Origin: Streptomyces varsoviensis
Lineage (GTDB): Bacteria; Actinomycetota; Actinomycetes; Streptomycetales; Streptomycetaceae
Assembly (NCBI RefSeq): GCF_000718635.1
Contig: NZ_JOBF01000013.1
Coordinates: 381,803 to 445,802 of the forward strand
Direction of reading: 5' to 3'
DNA: 64,000 nucleotides
Part shown: positions 25,408 through 33,882 of the stretch, in pieces
Layout: each line of letters begins with the position of its first letter
How positions within the stretch are numbered: the stretch's first letter is position 1
Program-made: the position numbers and the translations under genes
Notes under the pieces: generated by a model
The model's database searches: none
What the model saw: only the letters and a program-made list of their open reading frames with translations
Told to the model about the DNA's origin: nothing

Positions 25408-26847
25408 ATGACGGACGGCGCGAGGACGGACGGGGCGGCGGTGGGCGAGGCGACGGTGGGCGAGGCGACGGTGGGCGAGGCGACGGCCCCGGCAGCCGCC
25501 GTGGAAGACCGCCCGGTCGTGACGACGGACCGGGGCCGGGTACGGGGGGTGGTGGAAGGCGCGGTGGCGGCCTTCCGCGGCATCCCGTACGCGGCGTCGC
25601 CGGTGGGGAAGCTGCGCTTCGCGCCGCCACGGCCGCATGAGGGCTGGTCCGAGACGCGGGACGCGGCGCGATCGGGCCCGTCCGTGCCGCAGAACGCGTC
25701 GCGGCTGGAGGCGGTGATGGGCAAGCGCGTCCCGAACTGGGCGGAGGCCGACTCGCTCAACCTGAACGTATGGACTCCGGCGAGGCTGCTGAGCGAGTCG
25801 GAGCGCGACGGCCGACGCCCGGTCCTGCTGTGGTTCCACGGTGGGGGTTTTACATCGGGTTCAGGTGGTTGGGACTGGTACGACGGCGGGCGCCTGGCGG
25901 CCCTGGGCGACATCGTGGTCGTGACGGCCAACTACCGCTTGGGGCCGCTGGGCTACCTCCACCTGCCGGAGCCCGGCACTGACAACGTCGGCGTGCGCGA
26001 CCAGGCGGCGGTGCTGCGCTGGGTGCACGCCAACGCCGAGGCCTTCGGCGGCGACCCCGGCGCGATCACGGTCGGCGGCCAGTCGGCGGGCGCGTACGCG
26101 TCCCTGGCCCTGGCGCTCGTACCGGAGACCCGCCCGCTGATCCGCCGCGTGATCGCCCAGAGCGGCCCCTGGGGCATGGAGCCGCAGGACCCGGACAAGG
26201 CGCGGGACCACACGGCGGCGCTGGTACGCCTCCTGGGCGTGGACAGCGCCCCCAACCCCGGCGACGCGCTCCGCGAACTCCCCGTCGAACGCCTCCTCGC
26301 CGCCTACGCCCAACTCTCCGCCGACCTGGCCGTGTCGGGCCACATCGACCCGCCGCTGTTCCCGGTCCTGGGCGGCGCCGGAATGCCGTCGAGCCCGCTG
26401 CCGCAGGCGGTCGCGAACGGGGACCTGGGGGAGACCGGCCTGCTGATCGGCACGGTGAAGGACGAAATGACGGCCTTCGTAGGAGCCGGCCCCCACGCCC
26501 AGCCCCTCACGGACACCGTGATGCGCACCCCCACCCTCGAAATCGCCGCCGCCCGCGCCGAACAGGGCGCCCCGCCATACGTCTACGAATTCGACCGCGA
26601 GTCACCGGACAATTCGGGTTTGGGGGCAACTCACTGCTCCGAACTCCCCTTCCTCTTCGGCACATTCGACGCCTTCGCCGCCAGCCCCATGCTCGGCCAC
26701 CCGACTCCGTCGGACCGCACCCTCTCCACGGCCTTCGCCTCCGCCTTCGCCGCCTTCGTGGCCACGGGCTCCCCGACCGGCGAGGGCCTTGCCCCTTGGG
26801 AGGCTTACGGGACCGGGGAGGGGGACGGAGTGAAGCGGTTCGGGTAG
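25408..26847 (+). CDS. Type B carboxylesterase/lipase
   Basis: 479 residues of the carboxylesterase fold. The oxyanion hole is WFHGGGFTSGSG, the nucleophile is Ser226 in GGQSAGAYAS and the catalytic His is in GATHCSELPFLFG. No signal peptide, so it is likely cytoplasmic. The ATG at 25408 has AGGGAGG upstream. The N-terminus carries three VGEAT repeats from a 15-bp tandem repeat. Type B esterases hydrolyse varied carboxylic esters; the divergent AsnC-type regulator may control expression. Confidence 0.9.
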   Translation: MTDGARTDGAAVGEATVGEATVGEATAPAAAVEDRPVVTTDRGRVRGVVEGAVAAFRGIPYAASPVGKLRFAPPRPHEGWSETRDAARSGPSVPQNASRLEAVMGKRVPNWAEADSLNLNVWTPARLLSESERDGRRPVLLWFHGGGFTSGSGGWDWYDGGRLAALGDIVVVTANYRLGPLGYLHLPEPGTDNVGVRDQAAVLRWVHANAEAFGGDPGAITVGGQSAGAYASLALALVPETRPLIRRVIAQSGPWGMEPQDPDKARDHTAALVRLLGVDSAPNPGDALRELPVERLLAAYAQLSADLAVSGHIDPPLFPVLGGAGMPSSPLPQAVANGDLGETGLLIGTVKDEMTAFVGAGPHAQPLTDTVMRTPTLEIAAARAEQGAPPYVYEFDRESPDNSGLGATHCSELPFLFGTFDAFAASPMLGHPTPSDRTLSTAFASAFAAFVATGSPTGEGLAPWEAYGTGEGDGVKRFG

Positions 26848-26854
26848 GGCTACG

Positions 26855-26894
26855 CGAAGGGCGGGCCGCCGGTGAGTCGACGGCCCGCCCTTCG
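26855..26894. terminator. Perfect 14-bp hairpin between convergent genes
   Basis: CGAAGGGCGGGCCG (26855-26868) pairs perfectly with CGGCCCGCCCTTCG (26881-26894) around a 12-base loop, between the esterase gene and the convergent acetyltransferase gene. Probably bidirectional. Confidence 0.85.
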
Positions 26895-26910
26895 TCTGTT
26901 GCGTCCGCGC

Positions 26911-27918
26911 TCAGCCCAGTTCGAGGCTGGTGACGCCGTACGTGCGTGCTGTTCCGACGGACGGTGCGGGTCCGGCGTACATGCGGACGGTGTGCGAGGC
27001 GGGTGCGAGACCGTGGGCCGTGGCGAGGTCGTGGGCGGAGCGCTGGGGGTCGGGAACGTCGAGGGAAACCGTCTCCTCCGGGCCAAGACCGGCGGTGAGG
27101 CTGTCGAAGAGCGCCTCGGCGGCCTCGCGGCTGTCGGCGAACAGCGGCCCGACGCGGTGGCCGTCGCGGGCGGGGCGCAGCACTCCGTACCCGGCCACCT
27201 GACCGTCGCGCAGGTGTACGCGCGCGGTACGACCGGCGGCCGTCAGCCATCGGCCGAGGAAGGCCCGGCGGTCGGCGGGGAAGCACCGCCGGTCGTACGC
27301 GGCGATGGCGTCGAGGTGGTCCGCGGTGACGGGGACGGTCGCCGTGCCCGCGCCCGTACGGGCCGGGTCCGTGTCCGGGCCCGTACGCGCCGTACCCGCG
27401 CCCGTACGGCCGGAATTCGCGCCCGTACGCGCCGCTCCCGCGCCCGTACGGTCGGAATTCGCGCCCGTGGCGGCGGGCCCCGCGTCCGTACGTACCGGGC
27501 CCTCTCCCGCGCGGGGGCGGCCCGTGTAGCGGATGGTCTGGTACGCGGTCTCGAAACCGGCCCGCTGGTATGTGGCCTGCTGGGCGGGGACGCCGTCCAG
27601 GCCGACGGTCCGGGTGCCGGCGTGCGGGAACGCCGTGCGCCAGGTGGCGAGGCCGAGGCCCCGGCCGCGGTGGTCGGGGCGGACCATGTAGTAGCCCAGG
27701 AACGCGTACTCGTCCGAGTAGTTGGCGACCGATATCGCCGATACGGGCGCGGCGCCCGGCTCCAGGCGGCCGACGAAGAAGCCGGCCGGGTCGATCGGGT
27801 GGAAGGTGGCCGTGTCGCCGCGGCCGGGGTTCCACCCCTCCTCGGCGGCCCACTCCTCCACCTGGTGCCATTCGTCCAGGGAGGCGGTGCTGACGGTGAG
27901 TTCGCCGAGGGGGTGCAT
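26911..27918 (-). CDS. Tandem GNAT acetyltransferase
   Basis: 335 residues with two parts. The N-terminal GNAT domain has the CoA-binding loop in VRPDHRGRGLGLATW (about 80-95) and a second motif TYQRAGFETAYQTIRYTG. The C-terminal part (about 200-335; AIAAYDRRCFPADRRAFLGRWL; GYGVLRPARDGHRVGPLFADS) matches the second acetyltransferase-like domain of YitH/DUF1248-type proteins. Between them lies a linker of about 55 residues built of RTGAGAARTGANS-like repeats encoded by CGCCCGTACGG units, unlikely to be part of the ancestral fold. Substrate unknown. Confidence 0.82.
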   Translation of the reverse strand: MHPLGELTVSTASLDEWHQVEEWAAEEGWNPGRGDTATFHPIDPAGFFVGRLEPGAAPVSAISVANYSDEYAFLGYYMVRPDHRGRGLGLATWRTAFPHAGTRTVGLDGVPAQQATYQRAGFETAYQTIRYTGRPRAGEGPVRTDAGPAATGANSDRTGAGAARTGANSGRTGAGTARTGPDTDPARTGAGTATVPVTADHLDAIAAYDRRCFPADRRAFLGRWLTAAGRTARVHLRDGQVAGYGVLRPARDGHRVGPLFADSREAAEALFDSLTAGLGPEETVSLDVPDPQRSAHDLATAHGLAPASHTVRMYAGPAPSVGTARTYGVTSLELG

Positions 27919-28020
27919 GGTATTGGCGTTTCCTCTCGCGTAGTTGACGGGCCGTTGGGCCCGGGTGGGGGCGGGGCCCTCTGCCCCGCCTACTGTCCAG
28001 AGCTGTCTGTTCCGCTCCGA

Positions 28021-29559
28021 TCAGATCAGGTCCATGGCTGCCACCTCGTCGGGGCTGCCGTAGCTGACCGGTCCCTGGAAGCGCCGGCGGGCGGTGGCGA
28101 ACCACCAGACCGTGGCGATCAGCAGGACCACGGCGAGCGCGATCGGCGCGTAGTTGAAGGAGGCCGGGGTGATCGGGGATGCCTGCGGCAGCATGAACAG
28201 CACATTGCTGATCACGATCCAGGCGACGGCCACGCCCGCGACGAGCTTGCCGTAACGGCCCAGATTCCAGGGGCCGGGCTGGAAGTCGTTCAGCCGGAGC
28301 CGGAGGAAAATCGGCACGCCGTAGGCGAGGAAGAGCCCCACGACATTGACGCTCACAATGGCCGTGAACGCGGTGTGCGACCACCAGCCCGGTATCACCA
28401 GCACCAGCGGGCAGGCGGCGGCGAGCCATACGGCCTTGACCGGTGTGCGTGTTCGCGGCGACACGGAATGCCACCAACGGGAGCCGGGCATCGCGCCGTC
28501 GCGGGAGAACGCGAAGATCTGCCGGGTATTGCTGGTCATGTTGGCCAGCCCGCAGAAGAGCATCGCGCCGATCACGATCAGCAGCAGTAGCTTGGCGGTG
28601 CCCGCGCCGAGCGCGTCGATGAGAATCTGCACCGGCGGCGCGGTGGCGCTCGCCTCGTGCGCGTAATCGCGGATCGCGTAGATCAGGGCGAGCATGAGGA
28701 TGAGCCCGGCGATCGCGGAGTAGGCGATCGCGCGCATGATGCCCCGGGGCGCGTTGACGGTGGCCTGCACGGTTTCCTCGGACATGTGGAAACTGCCGTC
28801 GAATCCTGTGAAGGTCCAGCTCGTGACGAGCAGGCCGAGCATTCCGCCGTACAACCCGCTGGTGAATCCGGTGTTGTTGGCGAAATGGGTCACGAAGGAG
28901 GCGGGCTGGTGGTGCGTGGGGATCAGCACGAGGGTGAGCACGATGATCACCATGCCGACCAGCAGCCACCACACCGAGATCCGGTTCAGCACGGCGACGA
29001 GCTGCACGGTGTAGGTGTTGGCCAGCGCCTGGATCAGCAGGATCACGGCGGTGATGGCGACCGTGTGCTGGGCCGTGGCCTGGTAGGAGGGCCACTGCAT
29101 GGAGATGAACGCCTGGATGAAGGTGGCGGCGGCGAAGTTGGTGGCGGCGGTGCCGCCGACCTGCCCGACGAAGTTCAGCCAGCCCGTGTACCAGGACCAG
29201 GCGCCGCGGTGCCGCTTGGCGAGCTTGCCGGCGGAGAAGTACAGGGCGCCGCTGGTCGGGTAGGCGGACGCGATCTCACCCATCGAGGCGCCGACGAACA
29301 GCACCATGACGGAAACACCGATCCAGCCGAAGACGAGAATCGACGGGCCGCCGGCGTTCATCCCGAAACCGAAGGAGGAGAAGATGCCGGAGATGATGTT
29401 GATGATGGTGAAAGATATCGCGAAGTTGTCGAAGGCCCGGAATCTCCGGGTGAGTTTTCGCGGATACCCCATGGCGTGCAGAGTGGCATCGTCGTCGAGG
29501 GCGTCGGGGACCGGCTCGTGACGTGGTTTCGAGCGGGACAGGGATGTGCGCTCGGACAC
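28021..29559 (-). CDS. APC-family amino-acid permease
   Basis: 512 residues with about twelve transmembrane helices. The family N-terminus is FRAFDNFAISFTIINIISGIFSSFGFGMNAGGP, with the glycine-rich TM1 break, and ASMGEIASAYPTSGALYFSAGKLA in TM3. Close to the GABA/choline/ethanolamine-type permease branch. It imports amino acids or amines with protons. The start is GTG at 29559 with AAAGG upstream. It stands alone between a GNAT gene and the TTA-containing gene; substrate undetermined. Confidence 0.88.
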   Translation of the reverse strand: MSERTSLSRSKPRHEPVPDALDDDATLHAMGYPRKLTRRFRAFDNFAISFTIINIISGIFSSFGFGMNAGGPSILVFGWIGVSVMVLFVGASMGEIASAYPTSGALYFSAGKLAKRHRGAWSWYTGWLNFVGQVGGTAATNFAAATFIQAFISMQWPSYQATAQHTVAITAVILLIQALANTYTVQLVAVLNRISVWWLLVGMVIIVLTLVLIPTHHQPASFVTHFANNTGFTSGLYGGMLGLLVTSWTFTGFDGSFHMSEETVQATVNAPRGIMRAIAYSAIAGLILMLALIYAIRDYAHEASATAPPVQILIDALGAGTAKLLLLIVIGAMLFCGLANMTSNTRQIFAFSRDGAMPGSRWWHSVSPRTRTPVKAVWLAAACPLVLVIPGWWSHTAFTAIVSVNVVGLFLAYGVPIFLRLRLNDFQPGPWNLGRYGKLVAGVAVAWIVISNVLFMLPQASPITPASFNYAPIALAVVLLIATVWWFATARRRFQGPVSYGSPDEVAAMDLI

Positions 29560-29762
29560 AAACGTGGCCTTTCTGATGGAGGAGCGGAGAGCGGGAAGGG
29601 AATGGAAGGGAAGAGACGAGAACGGGGAGCCGGTGGGACCCCGGGATTTCTATGGTGGACGACGGCCTGCGGGAGAAAGGTGAAGATGAAGATAAAGATT
29701 CAGAATGATGTGGCGGAGAAAACGTCAAATCGGTCGGTGGTGGATGGTCGGTGTCGGATTCA

Positions 29763-30719
29763 TCAGGCGGCGCCGGGTACGGGAAGCCCGCACGAACGCC
29801 TCGCCTTGGTCAGTTGCTCCTCCGGTTCGCCGAATGCGCTCCAGGGCATTCGGGATGCGTACGGGCCCATGGCCGTGAATACCTCGCGCGCCTCGAATTC
29901 GCATTTGGCCATGTAGAGCGCGTGCGCGAGATAGGCGAGGTCCAGGACCGGTGTGAAGGGGTAGCCGGCCACCTGGGGAAACCAACCGTGATAGATGCCC
30001 ATCGCGGTCGCGCGCCATTGCGGCTGCTCCCAGGTCCGGTCGGCCAGCAGGGCGTTGGGGTCGTAGTCCTCGACCAGGGCCACCAGGGGGAGCAGCCGCA
30101 GCGCGGACGTGGTGGGGGCGCGCTGGCTGAGGAAGGAGGCGACGTCCCAGCGAGCGCTGGCGGAGCCGCCGTGGCGTGTGAAGAAGTACGCGAGGAAGCG
30201 GTGGTGCGCCTCCCGGTTCCAGGGGTCGAGCCGCAGAATGCGAGCGAAGAGATACCAGGGCCCGGGCGGCGCGGTCAGCAGCCCCGGGGGCGCGGGGTCG
30301 CGCGCCTTCTGGAGCCGGGCGAGCGCGAGTTGTATCACCCATGGCGTGGGGTCCTCGGGCAGCATCTCGGCCGCCCGTTCGCAGGCGCTCTGCGCTATCC
30401 GTACGAGCGCCCCTTGGCGCCGGTCGTGCGCGTCGGCCATGCGCAGCGCGCGCAGCATCGCCACCCGTGCCCAGAGCAGCGCGGCTTCCGCCCCTGGTTC
30501 CTCCGCTAACCACCGTTCGGCCAGATCCGAGTCGGCCGCCTCGGAAGCCAGTACCAGAGAACGGTGCGCTCGGAGGTCGAATTTGCCGCGGGCGTCCTTC
30601 AACGCTTCATGCGCACTGAGATACCGACCGGTTCGCACGTCCATACAGGCTCGCGCCAACTGACGATCATCGGCCGCCGGACGCCACACATACTGCCCCT
30701 CGAACGCGTCAACAGCCAC
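29763..30719 (-). CDS. Helical-repeat protein of unknown function, with a TTA codon
   Basis: 318 residues, no family I recognise. The sequence is rich in Ala, Leu, Arg and Trp, with helix-turn-helix-like spacing typical of TPR-type solenoids (LARACMDVRTGRYLSAHEALKDARG; LDLAYLAHALYMAKCEFEAREVF). No signal peptide or membrane segment. The GTG at 30719 has GGGAGGGG at ideal distance, which decides the start over the longer frame. Residue 71 (Leu in RWLAEEP, codon at 30507-30509 on the plus strand) is TTA, a codon decoded in Streptomyces only by the developmentally regulated bldA tRNA. Confidence 0.7.
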   Translation of the reverse strand: MAVDAFEGQYVWRPAADDRQLARACMDVRTGRYLSAHEALKDARGKFDLRAHRSLVLASEAADSDLAERWLAEEPGAEAALLWARVAMLRALRMADAHDRRQGALVRIAQSACERAAEMLPEDPTPWVIQLALARLQKARDPAPPGLLTAPPGPWYLFARILRLDPWNREAHHRFLAYFFTRHGGSASARWDVASFLSQRAPTTSALRLLPLVALVEDYDPNALLADRTWEQPQWRATAMGIYHGWFPQVAGYPFTPVLDLAYLAHALYMAKCEFEAREVFTAMGPYASRMPWSAFGEPEEQLTKARRSCGLPVPGAA

Positions 30720-30784
30720 GATCCCCTCCCGATCCCGAAGACGGCACCAGTCACGCGTACGTCCCGTCCGTACTGAATTCAATC

Positions 30785-30940
30785 GGATCTTTTCGCAAGA
30801 TCCACCAGCAGCGGGCCATACCCTACTCACCGCTAAGGCGTATCGAAACTAGTCGCCTGGAATATCTGGTTCCATACCGTTTAGGGTTTCTACCGGTTAT
30901 CCGTGTCCCGAGGGTTTGTGCATGCGTTTGGCATATGCCA
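30785..30940. promoter_or_regulatory. Two palindromic sites in the 336-bp divergent spacer
   Basis: GGATCTT (30785-30791) and AAGATCC (30797-30803) are perfect 7-bp arms about 70 bases before the TTA-gene start. TGGCATATGCCA (30929-30940) is a perfect 12-bp palindrome. The spacer (30720-31055) is AT-rich for this genome and contains no gene; these are probably regulator sites for one or both divergent genes. Confidence 0.5.
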
Positions 30941-30984
30941 GACGACAAACCGGGGTACGGCGGAAGCGAACATTCCGGCTTGTG

Positions 30985-31001
30985 GTTGACGCAACGTCAA
31001 C
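30985..31001. promoter_or_regulatory. MerR-type operator GTTGACG-CAA-CGTCAAC
   Basis: Perfect 7-bp arms with a 3-bp spacer, 55 bases before the start of the TipA-like MerR gene. The left arm contains TTGACG, which can serve as a -35 element, so the site has the usual layout of an autoregulated MerR promoter. Confidence 0.6.
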
Positions 31002-31055
31002 TCCTACGGTCGTACGCACGGCCGGAACGACCGGCCCGGTGATGGGAGACAGGAC

Positions 31056-31826
31056 ATGGCCTGGTCGATCGCGGAGGTGTCCCGGATGTCCGGGGTGACA
31101 TCCCGGACCCTGCGGCACTACGACGCGATCGGCCTGCTGCCGCCGGCGCGGACCGGGAGCAACGGACTCCGTTACTACGAGGAGTCCGAACTGCTGCGGT
31201 TGCAGCAGATCCTGCTGATGCGGGAGTTGGGCGTGGGGCTGCGCGAGATCCGCGCGGCCCTCGACAGCCGGACCGACCGGGTGACCGTACTCCGCGAGCA
31301 CCACCAGCGGCTGCTGGCGGAACGGCACCGGCTGGAGACGCTCGCCCGCACGGTCGCGCGCACCATCGCCGAACTGGAGGACCAGGAGGACACCGTGGAG
31401 AACAACGGCACGATGAAGATCAACCGGCCGGAGAACCTGTTCGAGGGCTTCGACCCCGACTACGACGACACCGAGGTGCGCGAGCGCTGGCCGGCCGCGT
31501 GGGAGGAGGCCCAGCCGGCCATCCAGGCGATGACCGACGCCGACAAGGAGCGCTGGCAGCGCGAGGTCACCGCCCAGATGATCCGCCTCGCCGACCTCAT
31601 GGCCGCTGGCGCCCCCGCAGCCCACCCCACGGTCCAGGCCGAGATCGCCACCCACTACCAGGGCGTCTGCCAGTACTGGACCCCCAACGCGGAGGCCTAC
31701 AAGGGCCTCGGCCGCACCTACGTCGAAGACCCCCGCATGAGCGCCAACTACGACAAGATCGCCCCCGGCCTCGCCGAGTACCAGGCCGCCGCGATGACGG
31801 TATACGCGGACGACCACCTGAACTGA
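31056..31826 (+). CDS. TipA-like MerR-family regulator
   Basis: 256 residues. The MerR HTH and wing occupy 1-75 (MAWSIAEVSRMSGVTSRTLRHYDAIGLL; GLRYYEESELLRLQQI), followed by the long dimerisation coiled coil (about 75-112). The C-terminal 130 residues are a TipAS/antibiotic-recognition domain (ENLFEGFDPDYDDTEVRERW; HYQGVCQYWTPNAEAYKGLG; YVEDPRMSANYDKIAPGLAEY). In TipA this domain captures thiopeptides and other drugs and the regulator activates its own gene; a Cys is present in the HYQGVC segment but I cannot confirm it is the thiopeptide-linking one. The ATG at 31056 follows GGGAGA. Confidence 0.88.
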   Translation: MAWSIAEVSRMSGVTSRTLRHYDAIGLLPPARTGSNGLRYYEESELLRLQQILLMRELGVGLREIRAALDSRTDRVTVLREHHQRLLAERHRLETLARTVARTIAELEDQEDTVENNGTMKINRPENLFEGFDPDYDDTEVRERWPAAWEEAQPAIQAMTDADKERWQREVTAQMIRLADLMAAGAPAAHPTVQAEIATHYQGVCQYWTPNAEAYKGLGRTYVEDPRMSANYDKIAPGLAEYQAAAMTVYADDHLN

Positions 31827-31926
31827 CGGTCGGATAGGCCCTTCCCTCGGCCGTCCGCAGCCCCCGGGCCGTCGCTCGGCGGTGGGGCTGCGGCACCGAC
31901 ACGAAAACCGACGCGAAACAGGAAAA

Positions 31927-31968
31927 ACACCGCTCGCCGGAGGGCTCTCAGCCTCCGGCGAGCGGTGT
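31927..31968. terminator. Perfect 17-bp hairpin between tipA-like gene and sodN
   Basis: ACACCGCTCGCCGGAGG (31927-31943) pairs with its complement at 31952-31968 around an 8-base loop. It is preceded on the plus strand by an A-rich run, giving a U-tract for the leftward sodN transcript after the stop. Confidence 0.88.
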
Positions 31969-32004
31969 GTCGTGAGCATGCTGACAACGGTCAGCAGGGC
32001 CGGG

Positions 32005-32400
32005 TCAGCCCTTCTTGGTCTCCCAGAAGATCTTGTCGATCTGGGCGATGTGGTCGAGGGCGTCCTGGCCGGTCTTGGGGTCGGTGGAGCCCTTGGCCGT
32101 GCTCAGGGCCTTGAGGGTGTCGTTGACGAGCTGGTGGAGCTCCGGGTACTTCTCGAAGTGCGGGGGCTTGAAGTAGTCGCTCCACAGCACCGAGACGTGG
32201 TGCTTGGCGAGTTCGGCGCGCTGCTCCTTGATGACGGTGGCGCGGGCGCGGTAGTGGGGGTCGTCGTTGGCCTGGTACTTCTCCTGGATGGCCTTGACCG
32301 ACTCGGCCTCGATGCGGGCCTGGGCCGGGTCATAGACGCCGCAGGGGAGGTCGCAGTGCGCGCTGACCTTTACTTTTGGGGCGAACAGGCGGGAAAGCAT
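32005..32400 (-). CDS. sodN: Nickel superoxide dismutase
   Basis: 131 residues. The nickel hook HCDLPCGVYDPAQARIEAES begins at residue 15; the 14-residue leader (MLSRLFAPKVKVSA) must be cut so that His1 becomes the free N-terminus that ligates Ni with Cys2 and Cys6. The rest is the four-helix bundle (DHIAQIDKIFWETKKG at the end). It dismutates superoxide in the cytoplasm of Streptomyces. The protease gene sodX is divergent 139 bases away. In this genus sodN is activated by nickel and represses the iron enzyme through Nur; I do not see a clear Nur box. Confidence 0.97.
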   Translation of the reverse strand: MLSRLFAPKVKVSAHCDLPCGVYDPAQARIEAESVKAIQEKYQANDDPHYRARATVIKEQRAELAKHHVSVLWSDYFKPPHFEKYPELHQLVNDTLKALSTAKGSTDPKTGQDALDHIAQIDKIFWETKKG

Positions 32401-32539
32401 GTGCTGTCCTTCCTCGTGATCGTCTTCTCAGGTGCGAGATTACTCGCTGTGGGAAGGCTTTTCTCGGGTGCCCCGGGGTGCTTAGGACAAAAGTCCAGTG
32501 TCAGTCTGGGACAGGCGGAGGACCGGACCGGGAGGTGCC

Positions 32540-33001
32540 GTGAATCAGGAGCTGGTGTACGACCGCGGGCAGGAGCGGGATCGCGAGCGTCGGGGACTGC
32601 TGCGGATCGGGCTGGCGGAGGTGTACAACCCATCGATGGTGCCCACCCTGAACCCGGGCGACCACCTGGTGGTGCAGTACGGCGCGCCGGTCCGGCCCGG
32701 CGACATCGTGCTGATGCGCCATCCGTTCCGGCAGGACCTGCTGATCGTCAAGCGCGCCGTCGAGCGGCGCGAGGGCGGCTGGTGGGTGCTGGGCGACAAC
32801 CCCTATGTGGAGAACGACAGCCGCGAGTTCGGCGCCGTCCCCGATGAGTTCGTCGTCGCCCGCGCCGTCGTCCGGCTGCGCCGCCCGCCGCGCGCCGGTC
32901 AGCGGTCGGCGGTGGCGCTGCTCTCCTGGGCCGCCTCCGCGGTCCGGCCCGTGCTGCGTTCCTCGCCGCGCTCTTCGCCTCGGTCCTCGTTCGCCCGGTA
33001 G
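32540..33001 (+). CDS. sodX: Nickel SOD maturation protease (S26 family)
   Basis: 153 residues of the signal-peptidase-like S26 fold. The catalytic dyad is Ser32 in EVYNPSMVPTL and Lys71 in LLIVKRAV; the box GWWVLGDNPYVENDSREFG is also typical. It removes the SodN leader to expose the nickel-binding His. The GTG at 32540 follows GGGAGGTG. The last 103 bases, which encode a Ser/Arg/Pro-rich tail after the catalytic domain, overlap the end of the convergent CGNR gene. Confidence 0.93.
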   Translation: MNQELVYDRGQERDRERRGLLRIGLAEVYNPSMVPTLNPGDHLVVQYGAPVRPGDIVLMRHPFRQDLLIVKRAVERREGGWWVLGDNPYVENDSREFGAVPDEFVVARAVVRLRRPPRAGQRSAVALLSWAASAVRPVLRSSPRSSPRSSFAR

Positions 33002-33789
33002 GCCGTCACCTCGGCGCGGCTCGCCGCGAGCGGGTTCGTACGGGGCGGGGCCCCCGGGTTCGTACGGGCAGGAGCATCCGGGTTCGTACGGGAAGGAGCG
33101 TCCGGGTTCGTACGGGCAGGAGCATCCGGGTTCGTACGGGGCGGGGCGAGCGGGTCTGTGCGGGATGCGGCGGCTGAGTCCGTACGCGGCCGCTCCCGCG
33201 CTGGTCCCTCGCGTCCCTCTCGTCCCTCCCGCTCCTCGCGTTTGCGCGCGCGGTACGCCGCCACGTTCGCGCGTGTCGCACACCGGTCCGAGCAGTACCG
33301 GCGGGAGCGGTTGGTGGACGTGTCGAGGTACGCGTTGCGGCAGGGTGCGGCCTGGCAGATGCCGAGGCGGTCGACGCCGTACTCGGTGAGGTGCACGGCC
33401 AGCCCCATGCACGCCGTCGCCGTGTAGGTCGCGCTCGCGTTCACCGCGTGGTCCGCGATGTGCATGTGCCACTTGGGGCGGCCGTTGTCGTCACGGAACT
33501 CGTGGCCGGAGATCTGCGGGCTGACCGGGAACTCGATCAGCAGCGCGTTGAGCAGGTCCACCGCCCGTACCTCGTCGTCCTCGTTCGCCGCCTCGAAGAC
33601 GGCCCGCAGCCTCGCCCGTACGGACCGCAGCCGCGTGACATCGGCGTCGGCGATGCGGCGGGCGGCCTGCGCGCCGTTGCCGAAGAGTTCGCGCACCGCG
33701 TCCGCGGAGGTGAGCGTGTCGACCCCGCGCGCGGGCTCCTCGCTGTTGACCAGCCGTACGGCGTAGTCCGAGTAATAGGCCAGTTCCAC
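32899..33789 (-). CDS. CGNR zinc-finger / ABATE-domain regulator
   Basis: 296 residues. The N-terminal ABATE domain (MELAYYSDYAVRLVNSEEP ... TAFEAANEDDEVRAVDLLNALL-like helices) is followed by the CGNR treble-clef finger (CQAAPCRNAYLDTSTNRSRRYCSDRC, about 142-168), with all four Cys. Such proteins are presumed stress-linked transcription factors. After the finger the protein should end, but it runs on for about 115 residues containing six or seven TNPDAPxR repeats and an Arg/Glu/Ser tail, overlapping sodX by 103 bases. The extension looks like repeat growth past an earlier stop. Confidence 0.85.
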   Translation of the reverse strand: MELAYYSDYAVRLVNSEEPARGVDTLTSADAVRELFGNGAQAARRIADADVTRLRSVRARLRAVFEAANEDDEVRAVDLLNALLIEFPVSPQISGHEFRDDNGRPKWHMHIADHAVNASATYTATACMGLAVHLTEYGVDRLGICQAAPCRNAYLDTSTNRSRRYCSDRCATRANVAAYRARKREEREGREGREGPARERPRTDSAAASRTDPLAPPRTNPDAPARTNPDAPSRTNPDAPARTNPGAPPRTNPLAASRAEVTAYRANEDRGEERGEERSTGRTAEAAQESSATADR

Positions 33790-33882
33790 TTGTGGTCCTT
33801 ACGGGAGCGGTCTAGGGTCGGTGGTGCCCGGTCGGTAATGGTCGGTTCTCAATCGAGGGTATTACGAATCGGAGGGGTCGCG

